Assembly (NCBI RefSeq): GCF_000499845.2
Contig: NC_023759.2
Span: 47,400,672-47,464,671 of the forward strand
Origin: Phaseolus vulgaris
Taxonomy: Eukaryota > Streptophyta > Magnoliopsida > Fabales > Fabaceae
Direction of reading: 5' to 3'
DNA: 64,000 bases
The notes below the pieces were generated by a model. That model ran no database searches and was not told the origin of the DNA. It worked only from the letters and a program-made list of their open reading frames with translations. The position numbers and the translations under genes were made by a program. The first letter of the stretch is position 1. Every line of letters begins with the position of its first letter. This document shows positions 37,079 through 47,801 of the stretch, in pieces.

Positions 37079-40000
37079 TTACACAGCTTCCATTTCTAAC
37101 TTTTTTGTTATTTTATCTCCATCTGATACCGCCTGAGTGATTCCTGGCTTCTCAGCTGGATGGTTAGAGAGCTTGAGATTTGAGAAAGCATCGCTAATAA
37201 AATCAGCAGCTTCTGAAGCTGTTCTTCCTTCTGTGTTAATTGTCTTCTCCGGGGTAGGAACTTGAGCCTCTTTCCCAACAGCCAACTCCAACTTCGTGAA
37301 TTCTTCTTCAATATCTTCATCCTCAATATCCACATATGATGGCGTTTGTTCTGAAGTCACCAGAAAGTAAATATTGCTCACAAAAAAAATTCAAAATACT
37401 TAATTATTGACACCAAACACAAAGCATTACCACCACCCTGAAATCCCCTTAACTTCAATATCTCACAAACCAATGAAACCATTTCATTTCAACATAAACT
37501 GCAAAAGCACGGTTCAAATGTATGCCACAGTAGACATGACAAAATATACCTAGTATCTTTTCAACTTCCTTGTGTGAATCAATGCTATCTTGAATATCTC
37601 TTAAACAAAGATCAACATCTTCCACGCTGATCTTATTTTCTTTAATAGCCCGAGCCCCAATCTGCATAGCTTCAGCAACCTGCTAACAACAACCGAGCAC
37701 CAATTGAAACAAAGACAAGCTGCAGCTAAAAAGATTCTTCAGATTATGATGAAACTGACAAAATTTACATAATGTTTAAAATCATGCCTTCTTTGTTGAC
37801 TCGGCATCAGCAATAACATCAAGTACTTCCTCTACTCTGTTCAAAAGTGATGAACATTTTTCTCTACTCTGGGTGACTAATTTCATCTCCCTTGCATAGC
37901 TAAGGGCCAATTTTTTGTTCCCAGATTGTAGAGAAGCCAATGCTGATTTTTTCAACCTAATAAAATGAATTTGTGAGGCAACTAAAGTTTTTTGAGCAAA
38001 TATCCCTACACTGATGCAGGATATCTGTTAAATCACGGCAACTTTTGATTTTTGACTTCTGAAAACAATAAACACACTTTCTCTTGGAACATAAATTTGT
38101 AGAAATATAACCCATCAAATGATATTGCAGTCAAATTATTGTCCGTTAATCCATGTTTTAAGAGTGGACGACCCACGTATTATCACAAGAGTCCAACACC
38201 AATTAGGTGAAAAGGTCTATGACAGCGGTCACACAACAGAAACAGCAAAGATATCACATGAATGACGATATCATGCACATCAACAATGCTATTTTGTCAA
38301 TGTGTTTGGATAAGCTTATTTGTGTAAAAGAAGGACTTGTAGCAAGAATGCTAGAGGTTTAACAAAATGGAAAAGAATTTTTTCTAAGAAAACATCAAAA
38401 CCAAACGTAAAGATAATATAATATTTAACTTTCGAACAAGAAAAGGAAAATAGTTCAGCATACGAAGATTTTCTTTTATTTGTCTTGAAACTTTTCTTAC
38501 TGTTTGTATTTAGAAGTTCCTTCAGGATACATATACAAGTATAAAGTTTTATAAAATAAACTCACAATTCATAACGCCTATCAGTCACATCCAGTTGCTG
38601 CTGAAGCTTCTCGGTTGTCCAAATCAGGTGCAGTACATCATAATCTAAATTGGTGATACTAGATAATGCTCCAGCTGAAAGAGAAACTTTTACTCCCTGT
38701 AAATAAAGAAATTAAAAAAAAAAACTTGAAATTAAGACAAGCACGTAATAATCAGTATTGATAATCCCTGCCTACCACAACAGAATATTCTTGGCCAGTA
38801 TTGATAACAGTCAGATTTTTTATGAGTTCTATTAATTTACCAGAAATTTCAAAAGTTATACATGTCCCATCCAAAGACTATGTAAAGGGAAAAAAACTTC
38901 CCTGGTATAGAATATCAAATAATGGCATTTTTTCTGATTGGAATAGTAACTTCAGTTTTTGTACCTCAACACAATCTTTCTTGTTCACGGACAGATACTG
39001 TGCTGTTCTACACCCAGACAGATACCTCAATATTACAGATGCCTCCTCCTGCCCTCGACATATGTCCTGAAATTTCTTCATTGTGACGATACAAGACGGA
39101 TTCCAGTGACTCTCAGATAGATGTTTGACAACTTCAGCAGCCTTATCCTATACATGAAGAAGTAAAACTATAATTGAGTAGTGGTAATGACAAATCGAGC
39201 ATAATCATGGTTCTAAATTGCAGGCCGCAACCACAATTGCAATGACAATAGTGTTGTTGTGGTGCCTCCCATAATCACATAATTTCCGCAACAAGAGCAC
39301 AACGTAGCTGCAATAGAGTCTCAACGAAACCTCAACATTGTTCTATTTCATTTTTATCACAAGAAAAAACAAAGATTCTAATTTCAATCTTTCATCCTAT
39401 CTTCTAAATGACAATGGTGGAATGAGTATAGTTGTGTTGGATGCTGAAGGAGTACAAGAGACATCTCATGGTAGTTGCTGGAGGGTTGTGTGATACATAG
39501 CTGTAGAATATGTATCAATAATTAGAGTAATTTCGGGCTGCAATCTGCATCGCAGCAGCCACAATGCCCACAACCGCAATCTAGAACCATGAGCATAATC
39601 AAATAAATAAAAACTTAATTCAACTCCAGCATAACTTAATCAACTTGCTAATACTACCACTGCATGGAAGCAAACTTAATGATCACAGAGAAAATCTTAA
39701 CTAAAGATGAATAAGATAAATCAAACACTAAGGAAGGCTAGGGATTTTCATAAAAATTGTTTGGTTCAAAATTATGGAGTGAGGAGATGTGCAACAATGG
39801 AGAAAATCATTGCTCTTCTCCAATTTACCTTTCCACCAATGTTTAGTGGATTTGATGAGGGGAAATGCTAAATGGTTATGGACTACACTTAATAATTTAT
39901 TCTTAGTTTAAATACTTAAACTTAATATTTTAACAAATTTGACTTTTTAGTCTCTACACTAAAAATCATCTTTTTTAGTCTTTATACACACTTATTAATA

Positions 40001-40945
40001 CATAGTATCATTAACCTCTTTTAGTCCTGATGACTTTAGATAATAGGAATTAAAAAAGATTAAAAACTGTCTGTATAAAAGGATTAAAATGATATTTAGT
40101 AAAAACTAAAATGAATAATTTTTAAGTATATATGTAAAGTTTATATAACTATAAGGACTAAATGAGTAATTAAACCTTATTTGTCTAGTATAAGGGTATA
40201 TATAATAATAACGCATTTTATCTTTTCTTCCCACTCTTTGCAAACCAAACTAACAACACAAATGAAAAGAAAGGAATAAAAGGTCTTGAAATAAAAGGGT
40301 GCGTGATAACTGATAACCTTAAGCATAGCCGTTACGACGACACGCTGCTCAGCCATAATATCTGGTGCTGCTGGTCTTGTTATCAAGTTACTCACTCTTC
40401 TGACTAGTTGGGACAATCGCCCACTCGATGGATCCCCAAGATCAACCGTTCTTGTAATGTCACCTTCATTATACATTAGAGACTGGCAAATGAAAATATG
40501 TAAACACAAAACCAAACAAAAAAAATGGTTTTTTTATGGATAATAAGATAAACTGATAAGAGAGAAAGAGTAGAGTGACTCATACACACTCACCAAAACA
40601 TTGTCAAGACACAAAGGGGTTAACCCTCCTCGATTAAACCAATCATTCTTAACCTGAAAATAAATAATTTAAGGTGAGAGAAAAAAAAAAGAGGGAAATT
40701 GAAATTGGAAAAACCCGGTACCATCTCGTACTTACTTGGGAGGGTCGAATGAGTAGGAGGCGAAAATGTGTGGCGATTTTGATGATCAATTGTTTCCAGA
40801 ATAGGAAAGAGGGTTCCCAATCGCATCTTTGCCCGGAAAAAGCTTTGAATCGAGCATTAGCAATCACGTCGTCGTCCCAATCAGCAACTTCCTTAGCTAT
40901 GAAATCCCTAACGCTCGAACTATTCACATTCGAAATCGAATCCAT
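37079..40945 (-). CDS. CHMP7: Charged multivesicular body protein 7 (ESCRT-III, SNF7 family), 439 aa
   Basis: ESCRT-III subunit for membrane remodelling; in animals CHMP7 recruits ESCRT-III to the nuclear envelope. Eight exons: 40945-40736, 40653-40594, 40482-40318, 39147-38965, 38696-38566, 37956-37788, 37679-37550 and 37350-37079. The N-terminal half has the plant CHMP7 wing-like segment: EVADWDDDVI, RFKAFSGQRCDWEPSFLFW, VKNDWFNRGGLTPLCLDNVL. The SNF7 core follows: LDYDVLHLIWTTEKLQQQLD, LKKSALASLQSGNKKLALSY, REKCSSLLNRVEEVLDVIAD, AMQIGARAIKENKISVEDVD. The tail is acidic (DIEDEDIEEEFTKLE). Introns are GT-AG except the sixth (37787-37680), which starts GC. The first in-frame ATG (MDSISNV) is taken as start. 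Intron 3 (1170 bp) carries a miniature transposon. Length matches plant homologues of roughly 420-440 aa. Confidence 0.93.
39207..39590. mobile_element. Mutator-like MITE in CHMP7 intron 3
   Basis: 384 bp bounded by inverted ends ATGGTTCTAAATTGC and, on the other side, the complement of ATGGTTCTAGATTGC (one mismatch in 15). It is flanked on both sides by the same 10-bp word GAGCATAATC (39197-39206 and 39591-39600), a target-site duplication of the 9-11 bp size typical of Mutator-like elements. The interior is G/C-richer than the intron (GCAACCACAATTGC-like words) and non-coding. Perfect duplications suggest a fairly young insertion. Confidence 0.85.
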
Positions 40946-40953
40946 CTTACAAA

Positions 40954-40977
40954 CTAAATCACTTCCCTTTCCCACAT
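40954..40977 (-). other. Upstream ORF before the CHMP7 start
   Basis: Seven codons (MWEREVI) then TAG, ending 8 nt before the main ATG and in a different frame. Such close spacing would leave little room for reinitiation if this ATG were used. Confidence 0.45.
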
Positions 40978-41239
40978 CTTCTTCCTTAAACGCAACCCTT
41001 TCGTAAACAAATTATAATTTTTATCAAATTAAAAATGCGCGGAACAAAATCAGTATCGTGTTAGTGTGTTCTTCAAAAAGTCACTATAAAAAATAGTTAA
41101 TTAGTTCCATCCAAAATTTAAAAAATTGGTACTTCAACAAGTGCAATACACAAATAGTTTTTTATTTTATATAATTGAAATTTATAATTAAATTGGTTGG
41201 GCTTGTACGTGCATGTGGTGTAAAATGCTAATTTGTTGA

Positions 41240-41596
41240 GACTCTTCCTGCACCTCCATATCTTCTTCTGGCACTTTCATATACAATATAAAAATACATT
41301 TTTATCCTTCTTGTGTCACCTCCATGGAATAACTTCTGGATTATGTAATCCACAAGCACATTTAAAAAAAGACTTCTGGATTACATAATCCAGAAGTTAA
41401 AAAAGACTTCTAGATTATGTAATCCAAAAAGTAATCATGCATCTGAAAAAAGACTTTCGGATTATATAGCTAATTATAAATTTGAAAAATGACTTCTAGA
41501 TTATGTAATCCGGAATATTACAGAGGATCATTTTTGGAAATACGAAAATATATGGAGGTGAGAGAAGAAGGTATGGAGGTGCAGGAAGAAGCAGTC
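41240..41596. mobile_element. Mutator-like MITE with internal near-palindromes
   Basis: 357 bp starting GACTCTTCCTGCACCTCC and ending with the inverse of GACTGCTTCTTCCTGCACCT, so the termini match apart from a small indel. It is flanked by a perfect 9-bp duplication ATTTGTTGA (41231-41239 and 41597-41605), which suggests a Mutator-type insertion. Inside, the unit GACTTCTGGATTATGTAATC or close variants recurs about four times, partly as near-palindromes such as CTTCTGGATTACATAATCC followed by AGAAG. No coding frame. Confidence 0.8.
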
Positions 41597-42499
41597 ATTT
41601 GTTGATTGTGAATATGGGCCCAAACCCAAGCCCGCTGTGTTTGTCAATCGTAGGGAAAAGTATAGAATGACGTTGAACTATAAGAAACAACGTAGTTGTT
41701 AATAATCAACTAACCATATAGGTTATTTTTTATTAGAAGTTAGAACGAAGATGTATTTGTGGAATTTAAAATTTATTTTTGTCTAATAAATAATATTTTT
41801 TATTTTTCATCTATTTTTAAGGTGGCAAGATAAAAAAATTCATGATCTTAAATATTTTAGGATAAGTTTTCTTTTATTTCTAAATGCAAATTCAAGCTTC
41901 TTAATTAATTTTGGCTAAGCTTTTCCCAAAAATTAGAAGTTTTAGCAAAAATAAGAAAGATCAACAAACATGAGTAGGAAAGTTAGAGCAAATAACATAA
42001 AACGTTATAAACAAATAACACTACAAAATGTTAAAAGTAAAAAAAAAACATTTTTAAATTTCCAAATTGTTATTTAGGCTATACTATATTTTTAGTCTTT
42101 ATTTTTTACTAATTTTTTCCATTCTTTATATTTTAAAAGATTCATTTTTTTTCTTAAACTTTTATGTTTTGTTGATCTGAATATTGAATAAATTTGGTTG
42201 GGTTATTAAATAAAGAAAGAAGGGAGAAAAGTTTGGAGAAGTTCAGTGGTGTGATTTGACAAGAAAATGAGAAGACAGAGAAGTTTGAATGAGAAACGAT
42301 AACGAAGAGGCCCAGAAAAAGAAAGAAAGAGCGAGGTGAAAAGGGACTCTCATAGTATAACAATCATTTGTATTTTGGAGGATGCTAATGTTTTTTATTC
42401 CAATTAAATGCGATTGAATGATTGAGATATTTTCAGTGATGATAACTTCTACACGTTTTACTTTCGGGCTTTCTAGTCTTGCTCCATTTTTTTTCTTTG

Positions 42500-44228
42500 T
42501 AATGTATCAGATAATATATTATATATGCATCTACGATATTTTAGGTGCATACATATTAGACAACTTTTTTTTTGTTTAAAGGAGGAGAGTCAATGCACGG
42601 TTGTTTTCTCTCTCTTTTTCGCACTTTTTTCATCATTCATTCTTGTTTTTGGGTTTCTAGTTTCGCTTTCTTCGTATGTGCTATCTTCCTTTTTTTTCTT
42701 TGGATTGATACTGATTTTTTATTTTTTTTTAATTATCGTATTATGGTATCATAGTTTTTCATTTGAAATTGGAAGAGTTTTAGTGTATTCTATTTTACTA
42801 TGAATGATTTGATTTTCTTTTACTATTTTATATGATTTTCATTCTTTTTTATTTTTTCTTGTAGATATAACTAAAGAACATTTAACACAAAGTTTCTTTT
42901 ATCTCCATTCAAACGAGAATATTGTTGGTCCTCTTGTTTTGACTGTTCTTGACGTGACGAATTATCATTCATGGAGCATATCAGTCATCACGACTCTTAG
43001 TGCGAAAAATAATAAGGGATTTGTTCTTTGTACTGTCCCTAAATCGAAAAAGTATGATCTTTCTTTCTCTGTTTGGAATCGCTATAACAACATGGTGGTT
43101 GCGTGGCTAGTCCACTCAATCTCCCTCCCTATAAGACATAGCATAATATGGATGGATATGGCTTCTGACATGTGGAACGACTTGAAAATGAGATATTCCA
43201 AGAAAACCTCTATCGAATTTTCAATTTATAAATGGAAGTGTCTTCTATGAGTCAATGTGACCTTTTTGTTACATAATTTTTTGCCAAATTGAGGATTATT
43301 TGAGATCAACTTGAGAATTTTAAACATGATTCAATATGCTCCTGTCAAATTAAATGCCCTTGTTCTGTCTTGTCTATATTTTCTCAAAAAAAAAAGAAGA
43401 AAATCAAGTCATGCAATTTCTAAGTGACTTAAATGATGCTTAAATGATTAATATAATAATATTAGATAGCATGTGATGTGCTCCTTATGGATTCGATTCC
43501 TCCCATAACCAAAATATTTTCACTTATGGCATAACAAGAACGTCATATGACTAATCTCTTAGTGTCAAATAGTAATGTTGTTAATCCTATTGTTAATAAA
43601 AGTATTGTGTTTGTTATCCTGATCCTTTTGTGGAAAAAATGGTCAGATTGAATCGGCTTGTTATCGAAAGAATAGTTTTCCAGGCATTAAAGTTTTTTTC
43701 AAGAATAATTAAAAAAAATTATACTCATTATGGCCACATTCTATATGTACAAAAAAATGAGTCATTATTTCCTCCTCCTTTCCAACACATACTACAAATG
43801 CTGCTTGCCATAACTATACATTTTCTCACCAGATTCGCTTTAGTTGCAATCTTATTCTCAAAAACCCTTCAAACTATGTGATATATAATATTGATTGTAT
43901 CTTTATCTTCTAAAAACCCTTATAGAGTACTAGATCGACCCCTGACATGCATCATCAGACAATACATTATATATGCGTCAAACGATATTTTAGGTAGTTT
44001 AGGTACATATATTAGACGTTCTTTTCTTTGCAAAGGAGAAGAGTGAATGCATAATTGTTTTCTTCTTCTCAATTTTCTCTCTTCTTCTTTCTTTTTCGCA
44101 CTTTTTGTTGATGTTCATTCTTCTTCTCATATTTCTGGTTTCGTTCTCTTCGTAGGTGCTATCTTCATTTTCTTTAAGTGGATTCATAGTAATTTTTCTC
44201 TTACTTTGTCGTGGCAACCATCGAATTA
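42500..44228 (+). mobile_element. Decayed Copia-type LTR retrotransposon
   Basis: Two diverged direct repeats act as LTRs: about 42500-42743 and about 43945-44228. They share GATATTTTAGG, a CAT(A)ATATTAGAC block, CTTTTTCGCACTTTTT, TTTCG(C/T)T(T/C)TCTTCGTA and GTGCTATCTTC in order. Right after the first LTR lies TGGTATCATAG (42744-42754), a near match to the initiator-tRNA-Met primer site. The interior holds a gag relic (42939-43250: NYHSWSISVITTLSAKN, WNRYNNMVVAWLVHSI, WNDLKMRYSKK) and a worn CCHC knuckle near 43630 (CGKNGQIESACYRK, where Gln replaces His and the first Cys is gone). No protease, integrase or reverse transcriptase survives. LTR ends are approximate. Confidence 0.8.
42939..43250 (+). 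pseudogene. Copia gag fragment (UBN2-type)
   Basis: About 100 codons resembling the N-terminal gag domain of plant Copia elements: LDVTNYHSWSISVITTLSAK, then FVLCTVPKSK, W..YNNMVVAWLVHSI, and MASDMWNDLKMRYSKK. It terminates early at TAG/TGA codons and is cut off from the zinc-knuckle relic about 400 bp downstream. A non-functional part of the surrounding element. Confidence 0.75.
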
Positions 44229-44254
44229 TAAGAAACTTAAATAGACATATAAAA

Positions 44255-44258
<4 letters not shown>

Positions 44259-44286
<28 letters not shown>
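44259..44286. repeat. (AT)14 microsatellite
   Basis: Uninterrupted AT run just outside the 3' LTR of the Copia relic. Confidence 0.9.
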
Positions 44287-44289
<3 letters not shown>

Positions 44290-44291
<2 letters not shown>

Positions 44292-46394
44292 GTGCTTAGT
44301 TAAAAAGCTGATAAATTTAAATGTTAAATAGGTAGAAAATGAAATAAAATTATATTTGCGTACGTCATAGGTGACATATACTTTTTATTTGCATTCTTTG
44401 TCTAGAGTGAAATGGTGACGCACACTATGTAGTAAATCATTAGTTGATGAGACTAAACTTGAGCATGGGAAATTAATCCTACATCTTCAAAGTTGATATC
44501 AGTGAAAATGATGTAATCTTTATGAGAGTTGACTATCATTTCCCACTAAGGGACAGACATTTACTCAAAGTTAATGCACTCCATTTTTTAAATTAGTTCT
44601 TGATTAAAGATGCTCCATAATTATGGTTCCTCGTTTCTCTTCTAATTTTCATTTTTCCAATCAAACTTCACTTGGTCGTAATCAAAAAGTGGCGTGCCTT
44701 TCTCCCTCATTTCTAACATATCTCACTGTTGTAAATCCAAATGGGACGTGGGAAAACAAATTTTTGACAAGATTGTAAGAATAGCATCGTCATGACAAAA
44801 AGTAATCAACAGTTTCTCACTAATCATGGTGGTAATTCAGTCTACCACCCTCATAATTAACCCGTTTAATTAAGATTTCATGCATCCAATGACCAAGGAT
44901 TTCTTTCTTTCTCTTTTTCTTAATTGCCCATTATCTTTTGTACGATAACCTGATATTAAAGGTATAAATCAGACACATGCATGTGCCAAATTACCTTTAA
45001 CACTCATGCCTCCATGATTATGGTTCCATTGCAAAACTTCAAAACCCTTTAAAACATTCTAATTATTATCAATTTAATTCCAAAGGTAAAAATTGTTATA
45101 AAAAGAGCATGGCTTTAAAAATTAATCTCTTATTTATCAAGTATAAATACTTAAAAAGAGAGAGAGAGATAGTTGAAAACTTAAAGGAACTAGGTGTTGT
45201 TGAATAGACCCCTCTATGTGGTGGAGCTTATTAGCATGCAAGAACATGGGATGTTTCCTATAAATTGTGGGATTTGAGAGAATTAGATGTTGATCTGTTG
45301 GACGTTAACATCAAGGAGTGGATTCTAAATAGAAGGTTGGGAGATGTAAAATGTGGAATAAGCAATGATATGTGAAATATTTTGAAAAAATATGTTACTT
45401 TAACGACGGATAACACGGAACTCTGAAGATATCAGTTTACAACTGTAATTTGATTAATATAATTTTAAAAATATTTTATTTTAACAGTAATTATTATTTT
45501 TTTATTATAATTTAGTATAGGTTATTAATATAAAACATTTTTTTAGAAAATATTATAAAGGTTTAGCTTAGCACAATGTCTAATCCCATTATCTGAAGGT
45601 GATGGTTGATGTTTCTTGTCAATTGGTTGTCATCCTTTAAGATGATGAAAGGAAGCAAATGAAGGCACCTTTCATGACTTATATATGTATATATTCAAGG
45701 ACACCTTCATCATGCTCCCTTCCCCCTTCAAGTAACTTGTTCATTACAATATACAAAAACTTAACCATTTTGTAACTTCCCCCTACTAATAACCCATCCC
45801 ATCACCACCCACATAGCTACCACACCTTTTCTTTCTTTTCTTCTTTCAAACAATGCCTTCCACACACTTCATGCCCCCAATCATTCAAATAATTGCCAAT
45901 TACTAACTAAGGAAGAAACAAATCAAAATCTATATACACATATGCCTTCTTTTCTGGGTTTTATTCATTGCACTCCAGGTGCACATCTCATCACAACTTT
46001 AATAATTCAGGAAAATCAAGGAAAAACTCATTATCTTTTTAATTGTACCAAAATTTTCTCTCTAAGGAAAACATGACCAGATACTAATTATATCATTTTA
46101 TATTTTAGATGTTTAACTAAATTTTAATCCTGCAACATAAAAATATTTTGGTTTTTGTTTCTCGTTTGAAATTCACCATTTTGGTGACGAGAACGTTATG
46201 ATATACCGAGATATTATCATCACAACCCCTTAAACATGTATATTGTTATTGACATATTAAAACTGTTACATCAACCTATGACATCATTAGATAATAAAAG
46301 AATGATACGTTATAAAGAATAAAATATCATATATTTTATTTATCAAGACTAAAATAAAATAACTATTTTTTTATTAAAAATATACGTATAAATT
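44290..46394. other. AT-rich intergenic stretch
   Basis: No recognisable gene or element between the Copia relic and the TRIM element. Confidence 0.5.
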
Positions 46395-46757
46395 TGTTGG
46401 AGATCACACATCAATTAGAAATGAAGACATTTCATTGTATACAAGTAGGTGTAAACCTCTTATAAGTCAGTTTTATAGGGTTGAGTTGGACTTAAAGTTC
46501 ACTTCATAATATGGTATCAGAGTCATTTTCAAACTTATCCTAACGAGAATTTGTTAGACTTATCACGTCACTCGGTATCGGGCCGTTATCGGACCATCCA
46601 TAATATGTGGTCACACGCACGAGCTATCACTCTCGACGTGAGGAGTGTGTGTTAGACATTCTACATCGACTAAAGATAGGGACATTTCATAAGTGAGTGC
46701 AAACCTCATCTTATAAACTGGTTTTATGGGATTGAGTTAGACTTAAAGTTCACTTCA
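46395..46757 (+). mobile_element. TRIM element (terminal-repeat retrotransposon in miniature), complete
   Basis: 363 bp in all. LTR 1 (46395-46506) starts TGTTGGAGATCACACATC and ends AAAGTTCACTTCA; LTR 2 (46650-46757) starts TGTTAGACATTCTACATC and ends identically. Shared blocks include GACATTTCAT, GTGCAAACCTC (one difference) and GTTGAGTT(G/A)GACTTAAAG. The primer site TGGTATCAGAG (46512-46522) complements initiator tRNA-Met. The 143-bp interior is non-coding and ends in a purine-rich GTGAGGAGTG just before LTR 2. No clear 5-bp target duplication was seen. It would need enzymes in trans. Confidence 0.88.
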
Positions 46758-47432
46758 TATTTAAAAACTAAAAAAAAAAAATAACACATTTAGAAAGAAG
46801 GAGAATAAAAAGTGACATGTTGATAGTGTATATTTTGATAGAGTATATTGAAGTGTCATGATAAAATTAATTGATAATGGTCGGACATCTTAAACATATT
46901 TCAATTAACTTTTATTCGTTTAAAAAATGGTTAAATTAATCATTTTTAACATTGAAATAATTTATATTTTTTAATTTTATTCAACTGGCATGTTGTTTAT
47001 TATAATTGAAAATTCTCAATAGTAAATTAAATATAATTACACTGTTTATTCTTATTGAAAATTTACAATAGAAAATTAAATTTATTTTTTCTTCTTCTTA
47101 AAAAATTGTTTACAATTATATTATTAATGTCAAGTTTTAGTTATGGAAAATAAAATTATCAAATTAATAAATCAATTCGAAAAACAATCATAAAATAAGT
47201 GAAGTTGGACCAAAATTATATTCTAAGTTAAATTCTAGAATTTAGTGTGTGAAAATAACAAGTATTAAAAATAAAATAACTTTTTCTTCCTAAAAAAACT
47301 TATTACATACGTGCAAAACAACATTTCTCTATTGTAAAAACTCTTGAATTTATTATTATTATATATAACTCTAAATTTATTATTCTTTTTCCACTTTATG
47401 AAAATAAACAAGTTATCCGAGAGAGATTAATC

Positions 47433-47565
47433 CACTAAAAAATTATTAAATAAAAATTAATTTTAGAAATTATAAATTATTTTATAAATTAAAAAATTAA
47501 TTAGTATCTAAATTAATTTTTATTATTAATAAAAAGATACCAATTTATAAATAATTTTATCTCTA
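47433..47565. mobile_element. CACTA-type MITE half, truncated
   Basis: Begins CACTAAAAAATTATTAAATA and runs through family words (TTAGTATCTAAATTAATTTT, ACCAATTTATAAATAATTTT), but breaks off where the adjoining TRIM remnant begins. Confidence 0.5.
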
Positions 47566-47569
47566 GTCG

Positions 47570-47801
47570 ATATCTTATCAGAGGTTGTCAACTCGTGCAT
47601 GAAAATATATATTATGGATGAACAGACCGATAGCAGATAATCTGATAAACTCAACAAACTCTCATTATGATAAACTCTAGATGACTTTGATACCATAAAC
47701 TTTAAATCTAATTCAACCTTATAAAATCGACTTATAAGGTTAGGTTTGTACCCACTTATATATTATTAAATGTCCATATATTTTGTCAACCATCTCTAAC
47801 A
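47570..47801 (-). mobile_element. TRIM element remnant, minus strand
   Basis: Read on the minus strand, it starts TGTTAGAGATGG (at 47801) and contains GTGGGTACAAACCTAACC, TATAAGTCGATTTTATAAGG, then the primer site TGGTATCAAAG. An interior follows that matches the complete copy at 46395 (ATCGGTCTGTTCATCCATAA, GCACGAGTTGACAACCTC). The second LTR is lost except for ATCGACTAGAGATAAAA. Confidence 0.75.

Noticed and set aside
43470..43510. tRNA T-arm-like GGATTCGATTCC
   Set aside because: No acceptor stem, D-arm or anticodon arm could be placed around it, and it lies inside the Copia relic.
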